A stretch of 64,000 nucleotides of DNA from JBGTGG01 sp964398945 (GTDB taxonomy: Bacteria > Bacteroidota > Bacteroidia > Cytophagales > Cyclobacteriaceae). Numbering within the stretch: the stretch's first letter is position 1; the number at the start of each line of letters is the position of its first letter. Under the pieces are notes generated by a model. That model had not been told where the DNA came from and did no database searches. It saw nothing but the letters and a program-made list of their open reading frames with translations. The position numbers and the translations under genes are program-made. Shown here in pieces: positions 1 through 9,477 of this stretch. Location: NCBI GenBank assembly GCA_964398945.1, contig CAYNOT010000008.1, positions 124,001 through 188,000 of the forward strand, given 5' to 3'.

Positions 1-216
1 GACGGAATCAGAGGTAGTGACGGACGAATGACTTATCAGGAAAATATGTCGGAGATACTCGACCTGATTCTAAAGTGGGTTACCGAATCACAAAAGCCGA
101 TAGAACTTTATAATATGCTCTATGAGCTGAATGAAAAATATGGATATGGACACGAGGTGTATGATAAGACTAATATTTCATTTGACAATGCTGTGAAAAA
201 AATTAAAGGCGTCTAA
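1..216 (+). CDS. C-terminal fragment of an unrecognised protein, cut by the left window edge
   Basis: The frame is open from the first base of the window, reading DGIRGSDGR before the first ATG at position 28. This is therefore more likely the 3' end of a longer gene than a free-standing 62-residue protein. The visible part is hydrophilic and mixed in charge, with no membrane segment and no motif I recognise. It ends 25 bases before the next gene on the same strand, so it probably belongs to the same transcription unit as the HEPN-like gene that follows. No function can be assigned. Confidence 0.5.
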   Translation, partial: DGIRGSDGRMTYQENMSEILDLILKWVTESQKPIELYNMLYELNEKYGYGHEVYDKTNISFDNAVKKIKGV

Positions 217-241
217 TCCGAAAATGAACTGACTAAAGCGT

Positions 242-1150
242 ATGGCACGAAGAGTTACTCCCGCTGAATACAAACGAATGATTGATAATCACAATCGTGC
301 AGCGAAGAACCACAATGCACAGGTAAAGAGAAATATCGATCAATATAATCGTGAGGTCAAAAAGTATAACGACCAGCTTAATAGGAATATTGATAATTAT
401 AATAGGGAGGTAAGAAAATTCAATAGTGCGCAGCAAACGAAAAGACAAAATTTAAATAGGGCGATTCAAAAATTCAATCAGTCAAAATCAATAGTTACTT
501 ATTCTGTTGGGTATTCGATTCGTAGTTCTACTGAAATATTGGAGAGTAGATACAACGATTTGGAAAACTATACTCAAACGAATCAATTACATAACAATTC
601 ATCTCTTTTGATGGATTACCCAACTCAGGAAACCTCCAATAGTGTACAATTGTATAATTCATTTTCTGGGATTGATTCAGGAGATTACTTAGAGCCATCT
701 ACTCTTCAAAGGACTGTTGTAGAAGAACAACTTTATAGTATCTCAGCCGAGCTTGGAAAGCGATGGCAAGGGGCTATTTTTTCATTAAACCCTCAAAACC
801 CAGATGCCGCAAGGCATTTCTGCACAAGTGTTCGGGAAATCTTTACGCAATTGATTGACTTAAAAGCACCAGATCATAACGTTTTATCCTTTTATCCAAG
901 TTGTGAGTTACATAACGGTAGTCCGAACAGGCGAGCAAAGATTAGCTATATACTTTTTAAAAAATCATTGTCCTTTGAATCAATGCAGAACTTTGTGGAA
1001 TCGGACATTGATGATATTTTGGGTTTGTTTAGAACTTTAAATGATGGGACTCATGGTAGTGCTGGAACATTTGGTGTTCAGCAGTTATTAAAACTGAAAA
1101 AAAGGGCTGAGGACTCGATAATTTTTATTACTGCTTTATGTGACAATTAA
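242..1150 (+). CDS. HEPN-like protein with N-terminal Asn/Lys-rich helical repeat
   Basis: This 302-residue protein has two parts. Residues 10-75 are a regular charged helix rich in Asn, Lys and Tyr, with recurring 'YNREVKKYN'-like units, probably a coiled coil. The C-terminal half is a compact domain with an Arg-x6-His motif (R264 to H271, in 'RTLNDGTHG'). That spacing is compatible with the RX4-6H signature of HEPN ribonucleases, and the domain also recalls proteins described as predicted pPIWI-associating nucleases. Both readings are from memory and are not proven. The gene lies in a run of same-strand genes ahead of a methyltransferase-helicase-nuclease operon, which supports a defence role. 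The start at 242 is an ATG shortly after the preceding stop. Confidence 0.55.
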   Translation: MARRVTPAEYKRMIDNHNRAAKNHNAQVKRNIDQYNREVKKYNDQLNRNIDNYNREVRKFNSAQQTKRQNLNRAIQKFNQSKSIVTYSVGYSIRSSTEILESRYNDLENYTQTNQLHNNSSLLMDYPTQETSNSVQLYNSFSGIDSGDYLEPSTLQRTVVEEQLYSISAELGKRWQGAIFSLNPQNPDAARHFCTSVREIFTQLIDLKAPDHNVLSFYPSCELHNGSPNRRAKISYILFKKSLSFESMQNFVESDIDDILGLFRTLNDGTHGSAGTFGVQQLLKLKKRAEDSIIFITALCDN

Positions 1151-1207
1151 AGACATGATGTAGTTTGACAACATAAATCCTTCTACCAATATTAACCCAA
1201 TGAAGTT

Positions 1208-2200
1208 ATGGAAAATGAAAATGGACAAGTTCAGGAAATTGAAGAAAGGATAAAAACTGCATGGCATGAAATTGTGACTATGGAGGAACGTTTAAAAGCC
1301 CTGCCTCCACAAATAGATACCTTTAATCAGAGCTTGGTAGAGGTTCAGCAAACCTTAACTAATAGCAAAGAGCAATTCGCAAACATAAATTCACATTACG
1401 CAGATTATTTTGCGAAGGTAGATCCTACTATAAAAACTAAATTAGAAACAGTCACCGAGCATCATGCAAATGTTGAGCAATTCCTAAAAGCCTCAACAGA
1501 ATTGAAAAAAGACCTTGAAGATTTTAAAGAATTTATTTACGGAAATGAAAGTCTTAAAAAGGTTGGATTCAAAAAGGATATTGAAAACCTATTTGAGAAG
1601 AACAAAACATCTAATGAAAAAATGTATAATGAATGGAGTGAATCCTTCCAAACCTTATACAATAAAATAGAGGGATTATTACCAGGTGCTACGGCTACCG
1701 GACTTTCAAAAGCATATCAAGACCAAAAAATAAACTATAAGATACCCGTGATAATGTGGTCGGGCGTATTTGGTCTAACCGTAGCAGGGATGATGATATT
1801 TGGTTTGTACTTCTACAAAGAAGTAACAACGTTTGAGGATTCGTTAAGACACATTTTAGCAAGACTACCTTTCTTCATTCCTGCAATATGGTTGGCAATT
1901 TTTGCATCAAAACAGCAAAGTCAATACAAGAGATTACAACAGGAATATGTTTATAAAGAAACATTATCCAAGTCATACGAATCATATAAAAGAGAGATTG
2001 ACCAACTCCCCGATGGGGATGAGAAAACGGAATTGCAACAAAAGTTGATCAATTCAATGGTTGAAATGTGTGGTTATAACCCAAGTATGACTTTAGAACA
2101 TAAATCACATGAAGAGAAACCTCCATTTCCGGGATCAGGAATTATTAATGGTTTGACACCTTCTAAAAAGAAAAAAGCAGGAACACAGCCAGAAGCATAG
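1208..2200 (+). CDS. Coiled-coil membrane protein of unknown function
   Basis: This 330-residue protein starts with about 160 residues of predicted coiled coil rich in Glu, Gln and Lys. Two hydrophobic segments follow, at about residues 178-203 and 217-236. A charged helical tail and a Lys-rich end (PSKKKKAGTQ) complete it. The phrase LLPGATATGLSKAY just before the first membrane segment is one I have seen in uncharacterised membrane proteins from accessory regions. No catalytic motif is visible. It sits 57 bases after the HEPN-like gene and 44 bases before the methyltransferase gene, all on one strand. A membrane-attached partner of the neighbouring system is possible but is only inference from position. 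Confidence 0.6.
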   Translation: MENENGQVQEIEERIKTAWHEIVTMEERLKALPPQIDTFNQSLVEVQQTLTNSKEQFANINSHYADYFAKVDPTIKTKLETVTEHHANVEQFLKASTELKKDLEDFKEFIYGNESLKKVGFKKDIENLFEKNKTSNEKMYNEWSESFQTLYNKIEGLLPGATATGLSKAYQDQKINYKIPVIMWSGVFGLTVAGMMIFGLYFYKEVTTFEDSLRHILARLPFFIPAIWLAIFASKQQSQYKRLQQEYVYKETLSKSYESYKREIDQLPDGDEKTELQQKLINSMVEMCGYNPSMTLEHKSHEEKPPFPGSGIINGLTPSKKKKAGTQPEA

Positions 2201-2244
2201 ACAGCCTTGAATTGATCTATGCCTAATCTCTACAGTCACTACCA

Positions 2245-4923
2245 ATGAACATCGCCCAAATAGAAGCCAATCTCCAGAAAATACTAAAGCCCTTTAAGCA
2301 GGAATCTTTCATATACGATTTACTTTTAGCTTACGGCCAGCCAAAGGCATCTATCAAAAGATTGCAGGAAGGAGGCTTAAACCTTTCAAAGACTACAGGG
2401 GAAATTATCTGGAAGAAGAAACTGTTTTTCAAATCCGTAAAAGGCGAAGACTTACATGAATTGATTGATAACATTAAAGCAGATGATAAAGTAATAAAGC
2501 ACACCCCACGCTTTATAATCGTCACCGACTTTACAACATTACTGGCAATAGACCGCAAAACATCCGACACGCTCGACATACCCATACTTGAAATAGCAAA
2601 GCATTTCGATTTCTTTTTGCCGTGGGCGGGCATGGAGAAAGCACAGCACCAAAACGAAAACCCTGCCGATGTTAAGGCAGCGGAGCGGATGGCAAAGCTG
2701 TATGACGAGATAAAGAAAGACAACCCAACCAAAACACCCGAAGAAGTTCACAATCTCAATGTGTTTCTTTCCCGTTTGTTATTTTGCTTTTTTGCCGAGG
2801 ACACAGGCATTTTTGAAAAGGTACAATTCACCAATGCCATTAGCAGTCACACACAGGCAGATGGAAGCGACTTGCAGGAGTATCTCGACAAGTTGTTCGA
2901 GGTAATGAACACCGAAAACAGTAAACGCAAAAACTTACCTGCCTATCTCGATGCCTTTCCTTATGTAAACGGTGGCTTGTTCAGGAACAAACATCATGCG
3001 CCTATATTTACAAGGCGAAGCCGACAAGCATTGATTGACAGCGGTCAACTGCAATGGAAAGATATAAACCCTGATATTTTCGGCTCCATGATTCAGGCGG
3101 TGATTACCCCTGAACACCGTGGCGGGTTGGGAATGCACTATACCAGTGTGCCCAATATTATGAAAGTAATTGAGCCGCTCTTCTTAAACGAGTTGAACGA
3201 AGCATTTGAGGCAGCAAAGGGAAACAATAAAGCACTCAACCAATTACTACAACGCATTTGGAATATAAAACTCTTCGACCCCGCTTGCGGTAGTGGCAAC
3301 TTTCTGATTATTGCCTATAAAGAGTTACGAAAACTCGAAATGAAAATCTTTAAGGCATTGAGCAGCCTTGCCTTTTCAAACATAAACCTTGGTAATTTTT
3401 ACGGAATTGAAATAGATGACTTTGCCCATGAAATAGCTACGCTCTCCCTTTGGTTAGCAGAACACCAAATGAACCAGGAGTTCTTCAAAGAGTTTGGAAG
3501 AACAAAACCTGCCTTGCCGTTAAAAGAAACAGGCAACATTGCGCAGGGCAATGCGACAAGAATTAATTGGAATGAAATCTGCCCACGGAATGAGGGAGAT
3601 GAAATTTATGTTTTGGGTAATCCACCTTATAGAGGTTTCTCGCAGCAAGAGAAATCTCAAAAGGATGATTTATTTCATATTCTAAACTCTACAACCAAGC
3701 TTGATTATATTTCTTGTTGGTTCATAAAAGGTGTTGAATACATTAAAGAATTCAATGCACAGTTTGCATTTGTCTCTACAAATTCTATTTGCCAAGGAGA
3801 GCAAGTTCATTTATTGTGGGCCTCTATATTAAATGAAGAAATAGAAATAGGCTTTGCTCATCAATCTTTCAAATGGACTAATAATGCAAAATCTAATGCA
3901 GGAGTCACTTGTATTATTGTAGGTGTTCGAAACAAATCAAATAACCCTAAGTATTTGTTCAAAGGGCAACACGTTCAAAAAGTAAATATAATTAACCCAT
4001 ATCTATCTACTTCAACCGTGATGACGGTTGCAAAGCGGAATAAGCCACTTTCAGATTTGCCACTTATGGTTCTTGGAGATATGCCTAATGACTTTGGTCA
4101 TCTGCATTTTACTAAGGAAGAAAAAGACAACCTACTTTTATCTTACCCAAAAGCTACTTCTTTAATAAGGAGAGTTATAGGTTCTCAGGAGTTTATCAAG
4201 GGCATTGAAAGATGGTGCTTATGGATAAATGATGATGATCTTGAATATGCTATTTCAATACCATTGATAGCTGATCGATTAAATAAAGTCCAACAAGAAA
4301 GGGCTAAAAGCAAGAAGGAGTCATATAAAAAGTATGCGTCCAAGCCACACAGATTTATAGAGATTAGGCATAAGGACACTAATGCGATTATTGTACCCGG
4401 TACATCTTCGGAGAATAGAGAATATGTTCCAATAGGTTTTTTAGATCATGATGTTATTATAAACAATTTGGCATTTGCAATCTATAATCCGCAGCCTCAT
4501 ATCTTTGGAATGTTATCTTCGAAAATTCATTTAATTTGGGTGAGGGCTGTCGGTGGAAGTTTGGAAACTCGCATACGTTATTCTTCAGTGTTATGTTATA
4601 ATACGTTTCCGTTTCCTCAGATTACAGCTATCCAACGCCAGGAACTTGAACGAAATGTTTATCAAATTTTGGAGGAGCGCGAACATAACTCAGAAAAAAC
4701 TTTGTCGCAGCTTTACGACCCCGATAAAATGCCAGCAGGCTTAAAAGAGGCACATCATCAATTAGACCTTGCTGTGGAACGTTGTTACAGAAGCAAACCC
4801 TTTGAAACAGATGAAGAACGGTTGGAGTATTTGTTTAAACTCTACGAACAAATGATTGAGCAAGAAAAAACCAAAGGCACTTTGTTTGAAATAGAGAAAA
4901 AATCTAAAAAGAAAAAGAAATAA
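2245..4923 (+). CDS. MmeI-type class I SAM-dependent adenine-N6 DNA methyltransferase
   Basis: This 892-residue protein matches the layout of MmeI-like type IIL enzymes: an N-terminal domain, a helical spacer, an N6-adenine methyltransferase core and a C-terminal target-recognition domain. The SAM-binding motif FDPACGSGNF is at residues 344-353 and the catalytic NPPY at 459-462. The segment around 753-785, with GGSLETRIRYSS and YNTFPFP, is the characteristic recognition-domain signature. In MmeI relatives the N-terminal domain carries a D...ExK nuclease motif. Here the equivalent stretch reads LFFKSVKGEDL (residues 60-70), with no Glu in the expected position, so cleavage by this subunit is doubtful. 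The helicase gene starts 2 bases after its stop, which implies translation as one unit. Confidence 0.85.
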   Translation: MNIAQIEANLQKILKPFKQESFIYDLLLAYGQPKASIKRLQEGGLNLSKTTGEIIWKKKLFFKSVKGEDLHELIDNIKADDKVIKHTPRFIIVTDFTTLLAIDRKTSDTLDIPILEIAKHFDFFLPWAGMEKAQHQNENPADVKAAERMAKLYDEIKKDNPTKTPEEVHNLNVFLSRLLFCFFAEDTGIFEKVQFTNAISSHTQADGSDLQEYLDKLFEVMNTENSKRKNLPAYLDAFPYVNGGLFRNKHHAPIFTRRSRQALIDSGQLQWKDINPDIFGSMIQAVITPEHRGGLGMHYTSVPNIMKVIEPLFLNELNEAFEAAKGNNKALNQLLQRIWNIKLFDPACGSGNFLIIAYKELRKLEMKIFKALSSLAFSNINLGNFYGIEIDDFAHEIATLSLWLAEHQMNQEFFKEFGRTKPALPLKETGNIAQGNATRINWNEICPRNEGDEIYVLGNPPYRGFSQQEKSQKDDLFHILNSTTKLDYISCWFIKGVEYIKEFNAQFAFVSTNSICQGEQVHLLWASILNEEIEIGFAHQSFKWTNNAKSNAGVTCIIVGVRNKSNNPKYLFKGQHVQKVNIINPYLSTSTVMTVAKRNKPLSDLPLMVLGDMPNDFGHLHFTKEEKDNLLLSYPKATSLIRRVIGSQEFIKGIERWCLWINDDDLEYAISIPLIADRLNKVQQERAKSKKESYKKYASKPHRFIEIRHKDTNAIIVPGTSSENREYVPIGFLDHDVIINNLAFAIYNPQPHIFGMLSSKIHLIWVRAVGGSLETRIRYSSVLCYNTFPFPQITAIQRQELERNVYQILEEREHNSEKTLSQLYDPDKMPAGLKEAHHQLDLAVERCYRSKPFETDEERLEYLFKLYEQMIEQEKTKGTLFEIEKKSKKKKK

Positions 4924-4925
4924 CC

Positions 4926-6854
4926 ATGCCCGATATAGTACACGTAACCTACGCTCAAACCGGACAAAGCTCTAAAATCAATGCGTTAGGTATGCGCGAA
5001 ATGCAGGAAAAGGCATACCAGGCAAGAGATGCGCAATACCTTTTATTAAAAGCCCCGCCAGCTTCCGGTAAGTCGAGAGCCTTAATGTTTATCGCCTTAG
5101 ATAAATTGGTACATCAAGGACTAAAAAAAATTATTGTAGCTGTTCCTGAAAAATCCATTGGCGGTTCATTTGGCAAAACCAATTTGAAAGACTTTGGCTT
5201 CTTTGCTAATTGGGAACCCAACGATGAATACAACCTTTGCACTCCCGGCATGGATGGAAGCAAGAGCAAAGTTCAGGCGTTTAAAAAATTCTTAGACAAC
5301 GATGAAAAGATTTTGATTTGCACCCATGCCACACTTCGTTTTGCCTTTGAAGAACTGGAAGAATCAAAATTCAATAACATACTTTTAGCGATAGATGAAT
5401 TTCACCACGTATCAGCCGATGGCGATAGCCGTTTAGGTGAATTGTTAAGGTCAGTCATGCAAAGGTCAAATGCCCATGTTGTCGCTATGACGGGTTCTTA
5501 TTTTCGTGGCGATAGTGTTCCAGTATTAAAGCCCGAAGATGAAGCCAAGTTTACAAAAGTCACCTACAACTATTACGAACAGTTAAACGGTTACACCTAT
5601 TTAAAATCGTTAGGCATTGGTTATCATTTTTATCAAGGCCGTTATACCACAGCCATTCTCGAAATCTTAGATACCGATAAGAAAACAATCCTGCACATAC
5701 CGAATGTAAATTCAGGCGAGTCCACCAAAGACAAGCACAATGAAGTGGACACAATCTTAGATGCGATTGGCGATGTTGAAAAGGTGGATAGCGAAACAGG
5801 AGTTATCTATATAAAGAGGCACACCGAAGGCAAAATATTGAAAGTGGCCGATCTGGTAAACGACAATCAAAAGGATAGAGATAAAATCCAAAACTATCTG
5901 CGCACCATCAAGTCAGTTGACGACATGGATTTGATCATCGCCCTCGGCATGGCCAAAGAAGGTTTCGATTGGCCGTATTGCGAACATGCCTTAACCGTTG
6001 GCTACAGAGGTTCGTTAACGGAAATCATTCAGATCATTGGCCGTTGCACCCGCGATAGCAACAATAAAACCCACGCACAGTTTACCAACTTAATCGCCCA
6101 GCCCGATGCTGCCGATGATTTAGTGAAGCTATCCGTAAACAACATGCTGAAAGCCATCACCGCATCGCTGTTGATGGAACAAGTCCTTGCACCCAACTTC
6201 AAATTCAAAACCAAATTATCCGATGAAGACAAAGCCGAACCGGGCGAAATAAAAATCCGTGGCTTCAAAACGCCAACATCGAAACGGGTTAAGGATATTA
6301 TAGAGTCCGACCTCAACGATTTAAAGGCAACCATCCTGCAAGACGATACCATGCTCAAGGCCATGCCCGGCAATGTCGATCCTGAAGTAATCAACAAGGT
6401 ATTAATCCCGAAAATCATTCAAATAAAATACCCCGACTTATCAGCAGAAGAAATAGAAGAAGTTCGCCAGTATGTAGTGGTAGATTCCGTAGTGAAGAAC
6501 GGAGAAATAAAAGACGTGGGCGATAAACGCTTTATAAGAATGGCAGGTCAGTTTGTAAACATCGATGATTTGCACATTGATTTGATAGACCGCATTAACC
6601 CCTTTCAAAAAGCATTCGAGATTCTATCCAAGTCAGTAACAACCAAAGTGCTGAAAGTAATCCAGGACGTAATTGAATCAACACGCATTCAAATGACCTT
6701 GGAAGAAGCCTTGCTGCTATGGCCTAAGATTAACGACTTTGCCAAAACATTCAAGAAAGAACCAAGTCTGCAATCTACCGACCCATTAGAAAGACGAATG
6801 GCCGAAGCAATTATCTTTTTGAAGGAACAAAAGCGCAAACAGCAAAATGGATAA
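4926..6854 (+). CDS. SF2 (DEAD/DEAH-type) helicase of a restriction-like operon
   Basis: This 642-residue ATPase shows the superfamily 2 motifs in order: a Walker A variant APPASGKSR near residues 43-51, a Walker B DEFHH near 158-162, motif III as MTGSY near 190, and motif VI GRCTRD near 370. The C-terminal 250 residues are helical and not recognised. In restriction systems such motors translocate along DNA after recognition and bring the nuclease to its site. The gene lies between an MmeI-like methyltransferase and a GIY-YIG nuclease. It overlaps the nuclease gene by 8 bases, so the three products are very likely made together. The precise helicase family is not identified. Confidence 0.8.
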   Translation: MPDIVHVTYAQTGQSSKINALGMREMQEKAYQARDAQYLLLKAPPASGKSRALMFIALDKLVHQGLKKIIVAVPEKSIGGSFGKTNLKDFGFFANWEPNDEYNLCTPGMDGSKSKVQAFKKFLDNDEKILICTHATLRFAFEELEESKFNNILLAIDEFHHVSADGDSRLGELLRSVMQRSNAHVVAMTGSYFRGDSVPVLKPEDEAKFTKVTYNYYEQLNGYTYLKSLGIGYHFYQGRYTTAILEILDTDKKTILHIPNVNSGESTKDKHNEVDTILDAIGDVEKVDSETGVIYIKRHTEGKILKVADLVNDNQKDRDKIQNYLRTIKSVDDMDLIIALGMAKEGFDWPYCEHALTVGYRGSLTEIIQIIGRCTRDSNNKTHAQFTNLIAQPDAADDLVKLSVNNMLKAITASLLMEQVLAPNFKFKTKLSDEDKAEPGEIKIRGFKTPTSKRVKDIIESDLNDLKATILQDDTMLKAMPGNVDPEVINKVLIPKIIQIKYPDLSAEEIEEVRQYVVVDSVVKNGEIKDVGDKRFIRMAGQFVNIDDLHIDLIDRINPFQKAFEILSKSVTTKVLKVIQDVIESTRIQMTLEEALLLWPKINDFAKTFKKEPSLQSTDPLERRMAEAIIFLKEQKRKQQNG

Positions 6855-8043
6855 GGAGAAAAAGCTACAAGAGTTATTCGAAAACGATCCTCTCGGATTG
6901 TTGAATATCAAACCTTCCACTTCACCCACACGGAATGAAGACGAAAGGCTTGTGGCCTCTTTTCAGGAGATAAACGATTTCTACGAAAAGAATAAACGCG
7001 CACCCGAACAAGGCGGTGGTTTACAGGAACACCAATTGTATTCACGCTTAAAATCACTCAGAGAGAATCCAACCAAAGTTGAAATCCTGAATGTGCATGA
7101 TAAGTATGGATTGCTACATTTCGAGAAAAAACAAATCAATTCGTTAGACGATATTTTGAATGACGATGTGTTAGGTTTATTGGGTGACGATTCCGAAGGG
7201 CTTTTCGACCTCAAACACGTAACCATATCTGATAAGGAAAGAGCAGAAGCAGATTTTGTAGCAAGAAGAAAACCCTGCAAAGATTTTTCAAAATACGAAC
7301 AGCTATTCAAGGATGTTCAGAAAGACATTTCAACAGGCAAGCGTAAACTCATTCAGTTTAAAGAAGACAATTTAGTAGAGGGTAATTTCTACGTTCACAA
7401 TGGCGTATTACTCTTACTCGAAAAAATAGACTTCACCAAAGAGGAAAAATATTTCCCAGATGGTTCACGTGTGCGCAAAGACGGACGCACAAGGTGTATA
7501 TTCGAGAACGGAACGGAATCCAATATGCTCTACCGTTCGCTGGCAAAAGTCTTATATGTAAATGGTCAGGTGTTAACAAAAAATGCAGATGAGGTTAACT
7601 ATCAATTTAAAGAAGTATTCAGTACAGTAAATGAAGAAGACGAAGAGGCTGGTTTTATCTACATTCTAAAATCCAAAAGTGATAAGCAGCGAATAAAAGA
7701 AATCCAAAACCTATACAAGATTGGTTTTTCTAAAATTGCAGTAGAAGAAAGAATAAAATATGCCAGTCAAGAGCCAACCTACCTAATGGCAGACGTAAGA
7801 ATTGTAATGGCATACAAATGCTACAACATGAACCCACAAAAATTTGAATTGTTGATTCACAATTTTTTTGGTGCTGCCTGTTTAAATATTGATGTTTTCG
7901 ACAATGATGGCAAAAGATACACACCAAGAGAATGGTTTATAGCTCCGTTAGATATTATTGAACAAGCAATACACTTAATCATTTCTGGTGAGGTTGTAAG
8001 ATACCGCTATGATTTAGCTAACGAACAGATAGTAACAAGATAA
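6847..8043 (+). CDS. GIY-YIG nuclease (T5orf172/MUG113-like) with long N-terminal region
   Basis: This 398-residue protein has a C-terminal GIY-YIG domain of the T5orf172/MUG113 type. GFIYILKS begins near residue 269 and LYKIGFSK follows about 25 residues later. The conserved Arg is in VEERIKYAS, the metal-binding Glu is probably in KFELLIHNFF, and REWF comes near the end. The first 260 residues are hydrophilic. They include an acidic repeat (LFENDPLGLL, then ILNDDVLGLLGDD) that may be a docking segment. The reading frame overlaps the helicase gene by 8 bases. As the only intact nuclease motif in the operon, it is the best candidate for the cleaving subunit. This is inferred from motifs and gene order. 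Confidence 0.8.
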   Translation: MDKEKKLQELFENDPLGLLNIKPSTSPTRNEDERLVASFQEINDFYEKNKRAPEQGGGLQEHQLYSRLKSLRENPTKVEILNVHDKYGLLHFEKKQINSLDDILNDDVLGLLGDDSEGLFDLKHVTISDKERAEADFVARRKPCKDFSKYEQLFKDVQKDISTGKRKLIQFKEDNLVEGNFYVHNGVLLLLEKIDFTKEEKYFPDGSRVRKDGRTRCIFENGTESNMLYRSLAKVLYVNGQVLTKNADEVNYQFKEVFSTVNEEDEEAGFIYILKSKSDKQRIKEIQNLYKIGFSKIAVEERIKYASQEPTYLMADVRIVMAYKCYNMNPQKFELLIHNFFGAACLNIDVFDNDGKRYTPREWFIAPLDIIEQAIHLIISGEVVRYRYDLANEQIVTR

Positions 8044-8062
8044 AATGCTGTAAACCAACGGA

Positions 8063-8160
8063 GGTACAAATTGTACCCTGCTTGAACTCCACAACAAATT
8101 TAGATATAGTTGTACGAGATCATCGTACAACTCAAATCAAATGTCCGTAAAAATCGGACA
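8063..8160. repeat. Three successive short palindromes ahead of the transposase gene
   Basis: Three separate inverted repeats stand in 98 bases. The first is GGTACAA-a-TTGTACC at 8063-8077. The second is AGTTGTACGA with a 5-base spacer and TCGTACAACT at 8108-8132. The third is TGTCCG with a 7-base spacer and CGGACA at 8142-8160. They lie between the stop of the GIY-YIG nuclease gene and the transposase ATG. They could be transposase binding sites near an element end, operators, or RNA hairpins. No flanking target duplication could be confirmed. Confidence 0.6.
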
Positions 8161-8184
8161 GTTAATATATTTGCCAATTTTTTG

Positions 8185-9477
8185 ATGGTTCAGAGAAAGA
8201 CGTACGACACACGGGTAAAATACCTTGTGATGAAAGGGTTGTTGCCCGATTTGTATCGAAGACAAATTCACAAGAGTTTGATTAGCAAATGGAAAAGAGA
8301 GTCACCCGACAAGTACACGGGTTACGAACTCAATGACAACATAGAAGAACTGTATGAGTTAATGAAGAAAATCTCAGAAGACCAAAGATTGCTGAGAACG
8401 ATTCGGGCTTTTTACAGAGTCAATAAAACGTTAAAGGACATTATCGGTACAGGAAATTATTACATCAAAAGAATCAAGGAATTTAAACACCAAATAGTTG
8501 AGACCATTCAACGAGGAAAGAAAACCATCGGAATAAAGCGAGGTATTAAACTTTTCGGAATCAGCCCAAGCACGTACCGAATTTGGGCAATGGAATCGTA
8601 TTTCCGTTGCGGACAATCTCTTGCAAAACTTTGCAGTTCGGCTTATCCGCAACAACTTACGGTAAAGGAAGTCCATAAAATACACAGAATTCTTTCAAGT
8701 CCGGAATACATCCATTGGCCAATTATTTCAGTTGCCTATTACGGAATGAGAGAAGGTATTTTAAAAGCTCATCCCAATACGTGGTATAAGTACGCAAGAC
8801 TGATGAAACTAAAGAGAAAAAAATTCAGAAAGCCAAAGAAAAATTACGATGATGGACTAAGAGCAAATGCCCCAGACGAAAAATGGCACGCGGACATTAC
8901 GGAACTGAAAACGGCAGACGGAAAAACTTCTTACATCTATCTGGTCATGGACAACTTTTCGCGTTACATCACATCGTGGCGCATTGCGGACAAGGTGTGC
9001 GCTAAGGTGAGGATTGAGACATTTGAGGAAACCATCATTAATGCAGGAATAGAACCCAATCAAAAAGAGAAAACGGAATTGATTGTGGACGGTGGAACAG
9101 AGAACAATAACAAAGAAGTAACGACTCTACTTCAAAAGTACCCAGTGGACAAATTGGTAGCCATGAAAGACATCTTGAAATCAAACTCAATGATTGAGTC
9201 ATTAAACAAGACAATCAAATACGACTATCTCTACCCAAGAAATATTCACGACCAAGACGAACTTATAAAAGTCATGAGAAAAATTGTAGTTCCAGACTAC
9301 AATGACAAAAGACCAAACGGACAACTATTCGGACTGACACCGGCAGAAGCTTACGGGAGAAAGATTGTGAACTTTAAAAAAATTCGGGAGAAAATGATTG
9401 AAGCTCACCATAAACGAATATCGTACAACCAGACTCATGCGTGTTTAGGGTGTCCGTTCGGGTGCAAACAAAACTGA
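8185..9477 (+). CDS. DDE transposase with integrase (rve) core
   Basis: This 430-residue protein carries a retroviral-integrase-type catalytic core. The first Asp is in KWHADITEL, the second in LIVDGGTENN, and the Glu in SNSMIESLNK, completing a DDE triad. The N-terminal part, with basic and helical segments, should bind the element ends. The C-terminal tail has a Cys-rich end (CLGCPFGCKQ). The frame is open upstream to a TTG at 8110, but that codon lies inside a palindrome, so the ATG at 8185 is preferred. It resembles single-ORF IS3/IS481-like transposases. I could not define the terminal inverted repeats, so the limits of the insertion sequence stay open. The gene appears intact. Confidence 0.8.
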   Translation: MVQRKTYDTRVKYLVMKGLLPDLYRRQIHKSLISKWKRESPDKYTGYELNDNIEELYELMKKISEDQRLLRTIRAFYRVNKTLKDIIGTGNYYIKRIKEFKHQIVETIQRGKKTIGIKRGIKLFGISPSTYRIWAMESYFRCGQSLAKLCSSAYPQQLTVKEVHKIHRILSSPEYIHWPIISVAYYGMREGILKAHPNTWYKYARLMKLKRKKFRKPKKNYDDGLRANAPDEKWHADITELKTADGKTSYIYLVMDNFSRYITSWRIADKVCAKVRIETFEETIINAGIEPNQKEKTELIVDGGTENNNKEVTTLLQKYPVDKLVAMKDILKSNSMIESLNKTIKYDYLYPRNIHDQDELIKVMRKIVVPDYNDKRPNGQLFGLTPAEAYGRKIVNFKKIREKMIEAHHKRISYNQTHACLGCPFGCKQN

